A DNA stretch of 35,380 bases from Nitriliruptoraceae bacterium (GCA_020832455.1 JAFIEQ010000027.1:1-35380); one strand, 5' to 3'; positions 1-8,422 are shown, counted from the stretch's first letter. Notes: generated from the letters alone by a model not told the origin. A program made the numbers and translations.

Positions 1-62
1 CCCTCACCCGGACCCAGGCCCACATCCTCGAAGCCGCCCAAGATACTAAAATCGAGCGGGTG
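1..62 (+). other. Open reading frame fragment at left edge, unrecognised
   Basis: A reading frame is open from base 3 and would encode LTRTQAHILEAAQDTKIER before running into a G-homopolymer stretch. The piece has A/T at several third positions (around 40-52), unlike the rest of the window. It could be the 3' part of a gene, or foreign or misassembled sequence. I do not recognise the peptide and no stop codon closes it before the homopolymer region. Confidence 0.15.
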
Positions 63-172
63 CGGGGGTGGCTCGGCGTGGTGGTGCGGGGTGGGGGGGG
101 GGAGGCGGGGGGGGGGGTTTGGGGGGTGTGGGTGGGCGGGCGGGGGGGTTTCCCGCGGGCCGGCCCCGTGCC
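63..172. repeat. G-rich low-complexity stretch, possible sequence artefact
   Basis: The plus strand is almost only G and T here, with runs of up to about a dozen G. The run resembles the G/C homopolymer block near 34400-34580. It may be miscalled sequence. Any promoter of the downstream regulator gene would lie in or near it and cannot be read reliably. Confidence 0.5.
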
Positions 173-191
173 GACACCGGATCGAGCCGCC

Positions 192-875
192 ATGGACACG
201 CCGTCGACCTCCGATCGCGGCGAGCGTGGTCTCGACCCGGCTGCGCTGGCGTCGGCACGCCTCGAGCTCGAGGACGGTGCGCCGCCACAGCTCGGGGCGA
301 GACTGCGCGCAGCACGGCAAGCCCAGCGGATGACGCTGACCAGGCTGGCCGATCGCACCGAGCTGACCAAGGGGTTCCTGTCGAAGGTCGAGCGCGGACT
401 CGCGACGCCTTCCGTCGCCTCGCTCCTGCGCGTCTGCGAGGTACTGGGACTCCCGGTCGGTTCGCTGTGGGCGGATGCCTCGGGGTCGGATCACGAGCCC
501 GTCCGTGTCGGTGCGTACCCCTCGATCGGGTTCGGCGGGGAGAACATCGCCGAGTCGCTGCTCACGCCCAGCCGTGAGCGTCGACTCCAGGTCATCCACT
601 CGCGCATCCAGCCCGGGGGAGGCAGCGGCGTGGAGGCCTACACGCTGCCGGTCGAGGTCGAGGTCGAGTTCGTCTTCGTCCTGCGTGGCACGCTCGAGCT
701 CCACGTCGCGGACGCCGTGCACGTACTCGCCGCCGGCGACGCCTTGACCTTCCTCCCGCACTCCCCGCACGCCTTCGTCAACCCCGATCCGCAGCTCCCC
801 GCGGAGGTCCTCTGGATCCTAACGCCAGCGCTGCCCAGCGACGACCCGACCAGCGCGTCCCCGCTGCACGGCTGA
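192..875 (+). CDS. XRE-family transcriptional regulator with C-terminal cupin domain
   Basis: This 227-residue protein has a helix-turn-helix domain at about residues 34-92 (the stretch LGARLRAARQAQRMTLTRLA, then SKVERG and PSVASLLRVCEVLGLPVGSLW), the classic XRE fold. A cupin_2-like barrel follows at about 130-215, with GGGSGVEAY, EVEFVFVLRGTLELHV and AGDALTFLPHSPHAF. HTH-cupin regulators usually sense a small ligand in the barrel and control a neighbouring metabolic or transport gene; the likely targets here are the ABC pair downstream, by inference. The ATG at 192 was chosen because the longer GTG start at 60 would translate the G-rich stretch into low-complexity Gly/Val/Arg. No clear ribosome-binding site is seen, and the upstream sequence may be unreliable. 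The ligand is unknown. Confidence 0.85.
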   Translation: MDTPSTSDRGERGLDPAALASARLELEDGAPPQLGARLRAARQAQRMTLTRLADRTELTKGFLSKVERGLATPSVASLLRVCEVLGLPVGSLWADASGSDHEPVRVGAYPSIGFGGENIAESLLTPSRERRLQVIHSRIQPGGGSGVEAYTLPVEVEVEFVFVLRGTLELHVADAVHVLAAGDALTFLPHSPHAFVNPDPQLPAEVLWILTPALPSDDPTSASPLHG

Positions 876-879
876 GCGT

Positions 880-904
880 GGCGGGGCCGGTCGGATGGCC
901 CGCC
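880..904 (+). terminator. Stem-loop after the XRE-cupin gene
   Basis: GGCGGG(G)CC pairs with GGCCCGCC around an 8-base loop, with one bulged G, starting 4 bases after the stop codon. No T-run follows, which is common for actinobacterial terminators. It overlaps an alternative ATG (895) of the ABC gene, arguing against that start. Confidence 0.4.
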
Positions 905-959
905 GTACTCGGTGGCGCGCCTCGGCCGCACACGGATGTGCGCTCGCACCGGCCGGCGG

Positions 960-965
960 TACGGT
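960..965 (+). promoter_or_regulatory. Putative -10 element (TACGGT) of the ABC transporter operon
   Basis: TACGGT ends 7 bases before the GTG at 973. With usual -10 to start-site spacing, transcription would begin at or next to that GTG, giving a leaderless mRNA. No convincing -35 is visible. The same kind of hexamer precedes several genes in this window. Confidence 0.4.
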
Positions 966-972
966 CCGGCCG

Positions 973-2922
973 GTGACTGCGACCCGTGCCGACGCCCCCC
1001 CGCCCCCGGATACCTCGGGGCTGGTCCGTCGTGGGTTCCGGGTCATCCGGGTCGCCTTCCGCGAGGCCCCCGTGCCGCTCTGGCTCGGGGTGCTGGGCGC
1101 CGCGGTGTTCGCCGGGGCGACCGTCGGCTCCTCGCTCGTGCTCGGCTGGGTCACCGACGAGGTGCTCATCCCCTCGGTCGAGGCCGGCGAGGTCGACCAG
1201 GCCCTGATCACGCTGGCCGGGCTGGTCATCGTCGGGGTCGGGTTGGCCAAGGCCGTCGGGGTCGTCGGTCGTCGACTGGGTGCCTACATCGCGCAGTTCG
1301 CGCTGCAGGCCAGCTACCGGCGCAAGGTGACCCGCCGCTACCAGGAACTGCCGATCGCGTGGCACCGACGACATCCCACCGGTCAGCTGCTGTCCAACGC
1401 CAACGCCGACGTCGAGTCGGCGTTCTTCATCGCGGCACCGCTCCCGATGGCCGTCGGTGCCGGGCTGCTGCTGGTGATCACCGGCGGGCTGCTGGTGTTC
1501 ACCGACCCGGCGCTCGCCGCCATCGGCTTCAGCGTGGGCCCGGTCCTGGCGTTCGCGAACTGGTTCTACCAACGCCGCATGCGTGTCGCCGCGACGGTCG
1601 CCCAGCAGGCGCGTGCGGACGTCGCCGAGGTGGCACACGAGTCGTTCGACTCCGCGCTGGTCGTCAAGACGATGGGCCGCGAGGCCGCGGAGACCGAGCG
1701 CTTCGCTTCGGTCACCGAGGACCTGCGTGACAAGATGATCCGCGTCGGTCGTCTGCGGGCCTTCTTCGATCCGGTCATCGAGGCGCTGCCCAACGTCGGG
1801 ATCCTGCTCGTGCTGGTTGTGGGTGCCGCGCGCGTCCGCGACGGCGCGCTGAGCCCGGGTGACCTGGTGCTCTTCGCCTACCTGTTCCGGTTGGTCGCCC
1901 TGCCGATGCGGGTGTTCGGCTGGCTGCTGGGTGAACTGCCCCGGGCCGTGGTCGGCTGGGACCGCATCTCCCGGGTGATGGCCGCCACCGGCGAGATGGT
2001 CTACGGCGATCGACGCGCCACCTCGACACAGGGCGCCGCGGTCGGCCTCGAACGGGTCGGCTTCGAGTACCCCGACGCGGTCCGCAGCGACCTGTCCGTG
2101 GAGGATCTGCTGCCCGAGCTCGCCCGCGAGCGTCCGGAGCCCGACGAGGTGGACCCGTCGGTGCCCGCACGCGGCCCCGCGGCCCGACGTGGCGTGCACG
2201 GAGTCACCCTGGACGTCGCGCCGGGGCGCACCATCGCGGTCGTCGGAGCGACCGGGTCGGGCAAGTCGACGCTGGCCTCGCTGCTGGTCCGCCTGTACGA
2301 CCCGGACGACGGCGAGGTCCGGCTCGACGCGGTACCGCTGACCGAGCTCGCCCGTGACGACCTCTCGCGCGATGCGACGATCGTCTTCCAGGAGGCGTTC
2401 CTGTTCGACGACACGGTCGCGGAGAACATCAGCCTGGGCGCCGACATCGAGCCCGCCCAGGTCCGCGCCGCCGCGCAACTCGCCCAGGCCGACCGGTTCA
2501 TCCGCGCGCTCGACGACGGCTACGACACAGAGGTGGGGGAGCGCGGCGCGTCGCTGTCCGGCGGACAACGGCAACGCATCGCGCTGGCGCGGGCGCTGGT
2601 ACGCCGACCGCGTCTGCTCGTGCTCGATGACGCCACCTCGGCGGTGGACCCGGCCGTGGAAGCGGCCATCCTGCAGGGGCTCGCGGAGGCGGACCTGCCC
2701 GCGACGGTGGTGGTCGTGGCCTACCGCCGCGCCTCGATCGCGCTGGCCGACGAGGTCGTCTACCTCGCCGACGGTGCCATCGCCGCCCGGGGCACCCACG
2801 AGGACCTGCTGTCGCGGGTGCCCGCCTACGCCCGGTTGGTCACCGCCTACGAGGACGATCCCGAGGTCAGCCCCACCGAGCACGAGCGCACCGACGACCC
2901 GGACGGGCGGGAGGGACCGTGA
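973..2922 (+). CDS. ABC exporter half-transporter with degenerate ATP site (subunit 1)
   Basis: This 649-residue protein has an N-terminal six-helix type-1 ABC exporter domain (about residues 25-320) fused to a nucleotide-binding domain. Visible motifs are Walker A GATGSGKS (425-432), Q-loop VFQEAFLF, signature LSGGQ (528-532) and Walker B LLVLDD (D552). The catalytic Glu is replaced by Asp553 and the switch His by Tyr584 (VVAYRRAS). About 30 extra, acidic and Pro-rich residues lie between the YP motif and Walker A. These features mark the degenerate-site subunit of a heterodimeric exporter; the partner is the overlapping downstream gene. The start is GTG 973 rather than ATG 895, because 895 lies in a stem-loop and the extra residues look non-coding. 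The substrate is unknown; drug or lipid export is typical of the family. It sits in the cytoplasmic membrane. Confidence 0.9.
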   Translation: MTATRADAPPPPDTSGLVRRGFRVIRVAFREAPVPLWLGVLGAAVFAGATVGSSLVLGWVTDEVLIPSVEAGEVDQALITLAGLVIVGVGLAKAVGVVGRRLGAYIAQFALQASYRRKVTRRYQELPIAWHRRHPTGQLLSNANADVESAFFIAAPLPMAVGAGLLLVITGGLLVFTDPALAAIGFSVGPVLAFANWFYQRRMRVAATVAQQARADVAEVAHESFDSALVVKTMGREAAETERFASVTEDLRDKMIRVGRLRAFFDPVIEALPNVGILLVLVVGAARVRDGALSPGDLVLFAYLFRLVALPMRVFGWLLGELPRAVVGWDRISRVMAATGEMVYGDRRATSTQGAAVGLERVGFEYPDAVRSDLSVEDLLPELARERPEPDEVDPSVPARGPAARRGVHGVTLDVAPGRTIAVVGATGSGKSTLASLLVRLYDPDDGEVRLDAVPLTELARDDLSRDATIVFQEAFLFDDTVAENISLGADIEPAQVRAAAQLAQADRFIRALDDGYDTEVGERGASLSGGQRQRIALARALVRRPRLLVLDDATSAVDPAVEAAILQGLAEADLPATVVVVAYRRASIALADEVVYLADGAIAARGTHEDLLSRVPAYARLVTAYEDDPEVSPTEHERTDDPDGREGP

Positions 2923-4733
2923 GCGCGTCCACCGATCCGATCCGCAGCCGCAGCGGCGAAGGAGCCTGGCGCACCGTGGTGCGCGGCATCTCGCTGTCCC
3001 CGGAGCTGCGCGTGGGGCTGCCCGGCACGATGGTGCTGGCGCTCGTCGCGACCGCCGGTCGCGCGATCGTGCCGGTCGCGATCCAGCAGACCATCGACGG
3101 CGGGCTCGCCGAGGGAGCGGTCAACCTCACGGCCATCGCCTGGGTGGTGGCCGGTGCCGGGCTGGCCGTGCTGATCACCGCGACCGCGAGTGGCTGGATG
3201 AACTACCGGCTGGCTGCGGTCGTGGAGACGGCGCTCGCGAACCTCCGCATCACCGCGTTCCGGCACATCCACGACCTGTCCATGCTCCACCAGGCCACCC
3301 AGCAGCGCGGCGCGCTGGTCTCGCGGGTGACCTCGGACGTGGACGAGATCAGCCGCTTCATGCAGTGGGCCGGGCTGAACCTGATCACGGCGACCGGGCA
3401 GTTGCTGGTCGCCACCATCGTCATGTTCGTCTACTCGTGGCAGCTGACGCTGGTCGTGCTGGTCGTGTTCGTGCCGTTCCTGATCGCAGCACGCTGGTTC
3501 CAGCGACGGCTCAACGCGGCCTACCTGATCGTGCGCGAGAAGGTAGCCGTGATGCTCGGCGCGCTGGCCGAGTCGGTCGTCGGCGCCCCCGTGGTCCGCG
3601 CCTACGGCATCGAGGCCCGCAGCCAGGCCCGCCTCGACGAGCGCATCGAGGACCACCGCCGGACCGCCATCCGGGCGGGGCTCTACTCCTCATCGTTCTC
3701 CGGGACCGGGGAGATCTTCGGCGCGATCGCGACGGCCGCCGTGGTCGTGGTCGGGGTCGTGCTCGGCGTCGGTGGCGAGGTGAGCCCCGGCACCGTGGTC
3801 GCCTTCCTGTTCCTGATCACCCTGTTCGTCGATCCCGTGCTGATCGCGGCCGAGGTCATCAACGAGGGCCAGGTCGCGGTCGCCGGCTGGCGCCGGGTGC
3901 TCGACATCCTCGACCTCGACCCGGACGTCGCCGACCCCGGCGAGGACGGCGAGACGCTGCCCGCCGGCCCCATCGGCGTGCGCTTCGAGCAGGTCGCCTT
4001 CCGCTACCCGCGGTCGGGGGAGTCGGCCCGCGACGCCACTGGTCCGTTGGTCCTGCGCGACGTCGACGTCACGATCGAGCCGCAGAGCCACGTGGCCGTG
4101 GTCGGGGAGACCGGTTCGGGCAAGACGACCTTCGCCAAGCTGTTGACCCGCCTGATGGATCCGGCCGACGGCCGGATCCTCGTGGGCGGGGTCCCGCTGT
4201 CGCGCATCACGTTCGCGTCGTTGCGCCGTCGGGTGGTGATGGTGCCCCAGGACGGGGCCCTGTTCGACGGCACCATCGCGGACAACGTGCGCATGGGACG
4301 GCCCGGTGCCAGCGAGGAGGAGCTCGAACTGGCCTTCCTCGAGCTCGGGCTGGCCGACTGGTTGGAGGAGCTGCCCCACCAGCTCGACACCGTGACCGGT
4401 GAGCGGGGTGCGTCCCTGTCCGCGGGGGAGCGGCAGCTCGTCGCGCTGGCCCGCGCCTACGTGGCGAACCCGGACCTGCTCGTGCTCGACGAGGCGACCT
4501 CCGCGGTCGATCCGGCCACCGAGGTCCGCCTCCAGCGGGCGTTGAACGGCTTGACCTCCGGTCGCACGACGGTGACGATCGCGCACCGGCTCTCGACCGC
4601 CGAGGCGGCCGACGAGGTGCTGGTCTTCGATGACGGGGTGCTCGTCCAACGCGGACGACACGACGAACTGGTCGCGGAGGGCGGCGTCTACGGCGTGCTC
4701 CACGCCAGCTGGGACCGAGGGGTGAAACGCTGA
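2919..4733 (+). CDS. ABC exporter half-transporter with consensus catalytic site (subunit 2)
   Basis: This 604-residue partner starts at a GTG that overlaps the previous stop as GTGA, implying translational coupling. A six-helix membrane domain (about residues 35-310) precedes the nucleotide-binding domain with Walker A GETGSGKT (396-403), Q-loop VPQDGALF, Walker B LLVLDE (D524, catalytic E525) and switch H556 (TIAHRLST). Its signature is LSAGE (500-504) instead of LSGGQ. In a head-to-tail dimer, this protein's intact Walker B and His would pair with the intact LSGGQ of subunit 1, while its weak LSAGE faces the D/Y site of subunit 1. That is the known asymmetric heterodimer plan (TM287/288 and BmrCD types). 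The substrate cannot be told from sequence. Confidence 0.93.
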   Translation: MSASTDPIRSRSGEGAWRTVVRGISLSPELRVGLPGTMVLALVATAGRAIVPVAIQQTIDGGLAEGAVNLTAIAWVVAGAGLAVLITATASGWMNYRLAAVVETALANLRITAFRHIHDLSMLHQATQQRGALVSRVTSDVDEISRFMQWAGLNLITATGQLLVATIVMFVYSWQLTLVVLVVFVPFLIAARWFQRRLNAAYLIVREKVAVMLGALAESVVGAPVVRAYGIEARSQARLDERIEDHRRTAIRAGLYSSSFSGTGEIFGAIATAAVVVVGVVLGVGGEVSPGTVVAFLFLITLFVDPVLIAAEVINEGQVAVAGWRRVLDILDLDPDVADPGEDGETLPAGPIGVRFEQVAFRYPRSGESARDATGPLVLRDVDVTIEPQSHVAVVGETGSGKTTFAKLLTRLMDPADGRILVGGVPLSRITFASLRRRVVMVPQDGALFDGTIADNVRMGRPGASEEELELAFLELGLADWLEELPHQLDTVTGERGASLSAGERQLVALARAYVANPDLLVLDEATSAVDPATEVRLQRALNGLTSGRTTVTIAHRLSTAEAADEVLVFDDGVLVQRGRHDELVAEGGVYGVLHASWDRGVKR

Positions 4734-4734
4734 G

Positions 4735-4771
4735 CCGGCGCGTGCCGACGCGCCGGTGGGCGGGACCGCCC
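4735..4771 (+). terminator. Tandem stem-loops after the ABC operon
   Basis: CCGGCGCG (4735-4742) pairs perfectly with CGCGCCGG (4749-4756) around TGCCGA, only 2 bases after the ABC stop. A second hairpin, GGGCG/CGCCC, follows at 4758-4771. No T-run is present. The aldehyde dehydrogenase-like gene begins beyond it. Confidence 0.55.
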
Positions 4772-4807
4772 GGAGCAGCGAGACGAACCACGTGGAGGCG
4801 ACAGACC

Positions 4808-6541
4808 GTGAGCCAGACCACCGACACCACCAGTGACGCCGCGATCCCCCCGACCCCGACCGGGGTGCTCGACGAGGTGATCGACGGCCTGCGTGACCGT
4901 GCCGCGCGGTGGATCGAGGTCGACGTCGCCGGGCGCATCGCGTTGCTGCGTGAGCTCACCGAGTCCACGCTGGCGGCCGCACCCTCCTGGGCGGCCGCGG
5001 CCGCGCGGGCCAAGGGCATCGATCCGGACGGCCCGCTGTCGGCGGAGGACTGGGGCTCGGGCATCGTCGTGACCCTGCGCAACCTCACGCTGCTGGAACG
5101 CACGCTCGAGGACATCGCGGCGACCGGTCGCCCCCAGCCCCCGGCCATCCGCACGCGCCCCGACGGGCAGGTCGTCGTCGACGTGCTGCCCACCGACCGG
5201 CTCGACGGGATCCTCTACCAGGGCTACACCGCCGAGGTCCGCCTCGAGCCGGGCGTCAAGGAACAGGACGCGCTCGCGCGGATGGGCCGGATCTACCGCG
5301 ACGGCGTGGAGCGCGTCGGCGGGGTCGGGCTCGTGCTCGGTGCGGGCAACGTCTCGTCCATCGGCCCGATGGACGCCCTCTACGAGCTGTTCGCCCGGGA
5401 CCGGGTCGTCATCCTGAAGATGAACCCGGTCAACGAACACCTCGGCCCGCACATCGCGGCCGCCTTCGAGCCGCTCGTGCGGGCCGGCTTCCTGCGCGTC
5501 GTGTACGGCGGAGCGGAGGTCGGGGCCTACCTCACCGACCACCCGCGCATCGATCACATCCACATCACCGGCTCCGACCGCACCCACGACGCGATCGTGT
5601 TCGGCACCGGCGACCAGGGCCGCGCACGCAAGGAGCGGGGCGAGCCGCGGCTCGACACCCCCGTGACCTCCGAGCTCGGCAACGTCACGCCCGTGATCGT
5701 CGTCCCCGGACCGTGGAAGCCCAAGGACCTCGCCTTCCACGGCGACAACATCGCGACCATGCTGGTCAACAACGCCGGGTTCAACTGCATCGCCAGCCGC
5801 GTGATCGTCCAGCACCGGGCGTGGTCACAGCGGGGCGCCCTGCTCGACGCCGTGCGTGACTCGCTGCGACGGGCCCCGCAGCGCAGCCCCTACTACCCGG
5901 GTGCCCGCGAGCGCTGGGAGACCTTCACCGACGCCCACCGCAGCGCGGAGTGGTTCGGGGACACCGCGGACGGCGAGGTGCCCTTCACCCTGATCCCCGA
6001 ACTCGACGCGGAGGTCACCGACGACGTCGCCTTCACCACGGAGGCCTTCTGCGGCGTGATGGGCGAGGTCGCGCTCGACGCGCCCCGCTCCATCCCGGAC
6101 TACCTCGACGCTGCCGTGGCCTTCTGCAACGACACGCTGTGGGGGACGCTGGCCGCGACCATCATCGTGCACCCCCGGTCGCTGGCCGACCCGGAGGTCG
6201 CCGCGGCCGTGGAGCGCGCCATCGACGAGCTGCGCTACGGCTCCGTGGTCCTCAACCACTTCGGCGGCGCCGCGTACGCGTTCGTCTCACCACCCTGGGG
6301 CGCCTACCCGGGCTCCACGCCGCAGGACATCCAGTCCGGCAGCGGGGTGGTGCACAACACCTACCTGCTCGAGGACGTGCAGAAGACGGTCGTGCGGGGT
6401 CCCTTCCGGACGCCGGTGACGCCGCCCTGGTTCCACACCCACCGCACCGCGCACAAGCTGCTGCCGAAGGTGGCGCGGTTCACCGCCACGCGCGATCCGT
6501 CCCTGCTCCCCGGGCTGCTGTTCGACGCCGCACGGGGCTGA
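4808..6541 (+). CDS. Aldehyde dehydrogenase superfamily protein
   Basis: This 577-residue protein has the order of ALDH motifs: VLGAGNVSSIGP and KMNPVNEHLGP (cofactor-binding Lys region), ITGSDRTHDA, TSELGNVTPV with the general-base-type Glu289, and NNAGFNCIAS with the nucleophile-type Cys327. The family oxidises aldehydes with NAD(P)+. It is longer than usual (about 480-500 residues) and departs from canonical family consensus, so it is a divergent member whose substrate is not predictable. The GTG at 4808 was chosen because GGAGG at 4795-4799 sits 8 bases upstream; the longer frame from 4742 runs through the terminator hairpins. It stands as a single gene between two hairpins. Confidence 0.85.
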   Translation: MSQTTDTTSDAAIPPTPTGVLDEVIDGLRDRAARWIEVDVAGRIALLRELTESTLAAAPSWAAAAARAKGIDPDGPLSAEDWGSGIVVTLRNLTLLERTLEDIAATGRPQPPAIRTRPDGQVVVDVLPTDRLDGILYQGYTAEVRLEPGVKEQDALARMGRIYRDGVERVGGVGLVLGAGNVSSIGPMDALYELFARDRVVILKMNPVNEHLGPHIAAAFEPLVRAGFLRVVYGGAEVGAYLTDHPRIDHIHITGSDRTHDAIVFGTGDQGRARKERGEPRLDTPVTSELGNVTPVIVVPGPWKPKDLAFHGDNIATMLVNNAGFNCIASRVIVQHRAWSQRGALLDAVRDSLRRAPQRSPYYPGARERWETFTDAHRSAEWFGDTADGEVPFTLIPELDAEVTDDVAFTTEAFCGVMGEVALDAPRSIPDYLDAAVAFCNDTLWGTLAATIIVHPRSLADPEVAAAVERAIDELRYGSVVLNHFGGAAYAFVSPPWGAYPGSTPQDIQSGSGVVHNTYLLEDVQKTVVRGPFRTPVTPPWFHTHRTAHKLLPKVARFTATRDPSLLPGLLFDAARG

Positions 6542-6561
6542 GCCAGCGACCGGGAGGACCC

Positions 6562-6584
6562 GCCGTGGCCGGGCGAGGCACGGC
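6562..6584. terminator. Stem-loop between convergent ALDH and sucrase/ferredoxin-like genes
   Basis: GCCGTG (6562-6567) pairs with CACGGC (6579-6584) around an 11-base loop in the 52-base gap between two convergent stops. It could act in both directions. Stem strength is moderate and there is no T-run. Confidence 0.35.
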
Positions 6585-6593
6585 CGGCGACCC

Positions 6594-7514
6594 TCAGCGC
6601 TCGCGGACCTCGGTCTCGAAGTGGCCCGGGTCGCTCGGCTCCGCGGCGTCGCACGAGGTCGCCCGCGGCTCGCCCGTGGCCACCCGGCGGACCCGCACGT
6701 CCACCGCCCGCTCGCCGAGGTGCACGCGGTGCGTCGCGTCCGCGACGGTGGCCGGTGCCACCTCGACATCGACGGCGGTCCCGGTGACGCCGAGGTGGCG
6801 CCGTGCGGCGATCTCCGCCGCCTGACCGGCGCGGTCGAACCGGGATCGGCCCCGCATCGCGTCGAGGTCGAGCGCGCCGGCGAGGTGCGCGGCGGCGACC
6901 CGCACGGTCGCCGCGGCATCGAGACCGCCGTAGGCGATGCCCTCGGGCAGGACCACCAGGTTGCCGGCGAAGCGGTGCCCACCGACGTGGCTGACCTCGA
7001 AGGTGATCGACGGTTCGGCCAGCGCCAGCGCCTCGACCGCGGGGCGCCCGATCCGGGCGCAGCAGGCGTCACGTCGCGCATGGGTGCACACCAGCAGCAC
7101 CGGGTGCTCGAGCGGGACCGCGTCGGCCGGGGGAGCGGACCGCAACGTCTGTCGGGGGTCGATGGTGAGCAGGGCGTCATCGTCGGGGACCGTCCGCGAC
7201 GCCAGCCAGGGCTCGGTGCCGGCGTGGGCCAGCAGGACCCGTCGCTCGAGGCCCGTGTCGCGCGCATGTCGGCCGGGGGCACGGATCAGCAGGACCTTCA
7301 CGTCCAGGTCGTCGGTCCGACGTGCCAGCTCCGCGCCGACCGCCGGGTCGAGCCCGGATTCCGTCAGCGCATCCCGACCCCACGGACCGGGGACCTCGAT
7401 CAGGATCCACCCGCGGGCGACCGGGCCGGTCCCGGCAGGACGTTCCCCCAGCGACCGGGCCAGTTCCGCACAGCCGTCGATCGCGCGCAGATCGGGGGTG
7501 CTCGGGGCGGTCAT
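6594..7514 (-). CDS. Sucrase/ferredoxin-like family protein
   Basis: The 306-residue protein carries the hallmark of the Suc_Fer-like family (thioredoxin-fold ferredoxin relatives): LLVCTHARRDACCARIGRPA followed by EVSHVGGHRFAGNLVVLPEG and YGG. The clustered cysteines (C-x7-CC) and the HVGGHRFAGN motif may hold a metal or Fe-S centre, as in related thioredoxin-like ferredoxins. The biochemical role is not established for the family; sucrase activity in the name is historical. The ATG at 7514 was chosen because upstream residues in the frame are Arg/Pro-rich noise. It is divergent from rplU across 317 bases. Confidence 0.85.
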   Translation of the reverse strand: MTAPSTPDLRAIDGCAELARSLGERPAGTGPVARGWILIEVPGPWGRDALTESGLDPAVGAELARRTDDLDVKVLLIRAPGRHARDTGLERRVLLAHAGTEPWLASRTVPDDDALLTIDPRQTLRSAPPADAVPLEHPVLLVCTHARRDACCARIGRPAVEALALAEPSITFEVSHVGGHRFAGNLVVLPEGIAYGGLDAAATVRVAAAHLAGALDLDAMRGRSRFDRAGQAAEIAARRHLGVTGTAVDVEVAPATVADATHRVHLGERAVDVRVRRVATGEPRATSCDAAEPSDPGHFETEVRER

Positions 7515-7581
7515 CCGGGTCCTTGTCCGGCGGCGGGCGCAGGGGGTGCGGGGGCCGGGGGTCAGGCGCAGCGCGCACCGG

Positions 7582-7611
7582 TTGACCGCTCGGCGCACCC
7601 GACGGTACCGT
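7582..7611 (+). promoter_or_regulatory. Promoter of the rplU-rpmA-obgE-proB cluster
   Basis: TTGACC (7582-7587) and TACCGT (7606-7611) are separated by 18 bases, the best sigma-70-like pair in the window. The predicted transcript start near 7618 leaves a leader of about 214 bases before rplU. Confidence 0.6.
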
Positions 7612-7617
7612 TGCGCG

Positions 7618-7831
7618 CGAGCGCGGGTCCCCGACGGGTGCCCGCGCGTTCCTCGCGCCGTGGTCCGGTGCCTCGGGGTCCCACCAGGTCCCCCGCGCAC
7701 CACGCCACGTGTCGCGCCTGGGCCCGTCCCGGGAGCCTCCGTCCCGCCACCATCGGGATGTCCCCGGACGCCCATCGACGTCCCGGCGCCGAGGAACGCG
7801 AGCGCGACGACGTGAACGACAGGAGCCAGCC
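7618..7831 (+). promoter_or_regulatory. Long 5' leader of rplU, possible regulatory RNA
   Basis: Between the predicted promoter and the rplU start lie about 214 bases without a convincing gene. The sequence is GC-rich, with Arg/Pro-rich noise in all frames, and ends in the ribosome-binding site AGGAG (7821-7825). Ribosomal protein leaders often carry autoregulatory folds, but I could not identify a known one by eye. Confidence 0.35.
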
Positions 7832-8134
7832 GTGTACGCGGTCATCGCCACAGGCGGCAAGCAGGTCCGGGTCGAGCCCGGGCAGGAAGTCCAGGTCGAG
7901 AAGCTCGACGGCGACGTCGGGGCCAGCGTGTCGCTGACCCCGGTGCTCGTGGTCGACGAGGACGGCGGCGTGGTCGCAGGCAAGGACCTCGGCGAGCGCG
8001 AGGTCACCGCCACGATCACCGGTCACGACCGCGGGAAGCGCATCCGCGTCTTCACCTACAAGAACAAGAGCCGCCAGCACAAGCGGCGTGGTCACCGGCA
8101 GCACCGGACGACCATCCGGATCGAAGGGATCTGA
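7832..8134 (+). CDS. rplU: 50S ribosomal protein L21
   Basis: This 100-residue protein begins [19 protein letters not shown], the conserved L21 N-terminus, and ends with [20 protein letters not shown] followed by R..TTIRIEGI, the rRNA-binding C-terminal region. It is a structural protein of the large subunit, placed near 23S rRNA. The GTG start is preceded by AGGAG 6 bases upstream. It is followed by rpmA after one base, the standard bacterial pair. Length matches the family (about 100-105). Confidence 0.97.
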   Translation: MYAVIATGGKQVRVEPGQEVQVEKLDGDVGASVSLTPVLVVDEDGGVVAGKDLGEREVTATITGHDRGKRIRVFTYKNKSRQHKRRGHRQHRTTIRIEGI

Positions 8135-8135
8135 C

Positions 8136-8393
8136 ATGGCGACGAAGAAGGGCGGCGGCTCCTCCAACAACGGCCGCGACTCCAACGCCAAGCGTCTCGG
8201 CGTGAAGCGCTTCGGTGGCGAGACCGTCACCGCGGGCAGCATCATCGTCCGGCAGCGTGGCACCAAGATCCACCCCGGCGAGAACGTCAAGCGGGGCGGC
8301 GACGACACGCTGTTCTCGCTCGTCGACGGGGCCGTGCGCTTCCGCAAGCAGGGCAGCCGCACCATCGCGAACGTGGACCCGGTCGACGCCTGA
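8136..8393 (+). CDS. rpmA: 50S ribosomal protein L27
   Basis: This 85-residue protein starts [20 protein letters not shown] and continues [20 protein letters not shown] then [20 protein letters not shown], all standard L27. Its flexible N-terminus reaches toward the peptidyl transferase centre. Residue 3 is Thr where His is common (MAHKK). The ATG lies one base after the rplU stop, with GAAGGGA (8122-8128) as ribosome-binding site. Confidence 0.97.
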   Translation: MATKKGGGSSNNGRDSNAKRLGVKRFGGETVTAGSIIVRQRGTKIHPGENVKRGGDDTLFSLVDGAVRFRKQGSRTIANVDPVDA

Positions 8394-8422
8394 CCCGGGC
8401 CGAGCAACCAACGTCACGTCCC

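Noticed and set aside
1-59. Transposase remnant at the left edge
   Set aside because: The fragment is too short, and no inverted repeat or recognisable transposase motif is visible.
895-972. ATG 895 as start of ABC subunit 1
   Set aside because: It lies inside the stem-loop after the XRE gene and adds Arg/Ala-rich residues. GTG 973 has a well-placed -10 element.
778-2883. Very long open frame on the minus strand opposite the ABC gene
   Set aside because: It is a shadow of the codon bias in GC-rich DNA: the protein is Arg/Gly/His/Asp-rich with no domain, and the plus strand has clear ABC motifs. The same holds for 3690-4703 and 4688-5815 (minus).
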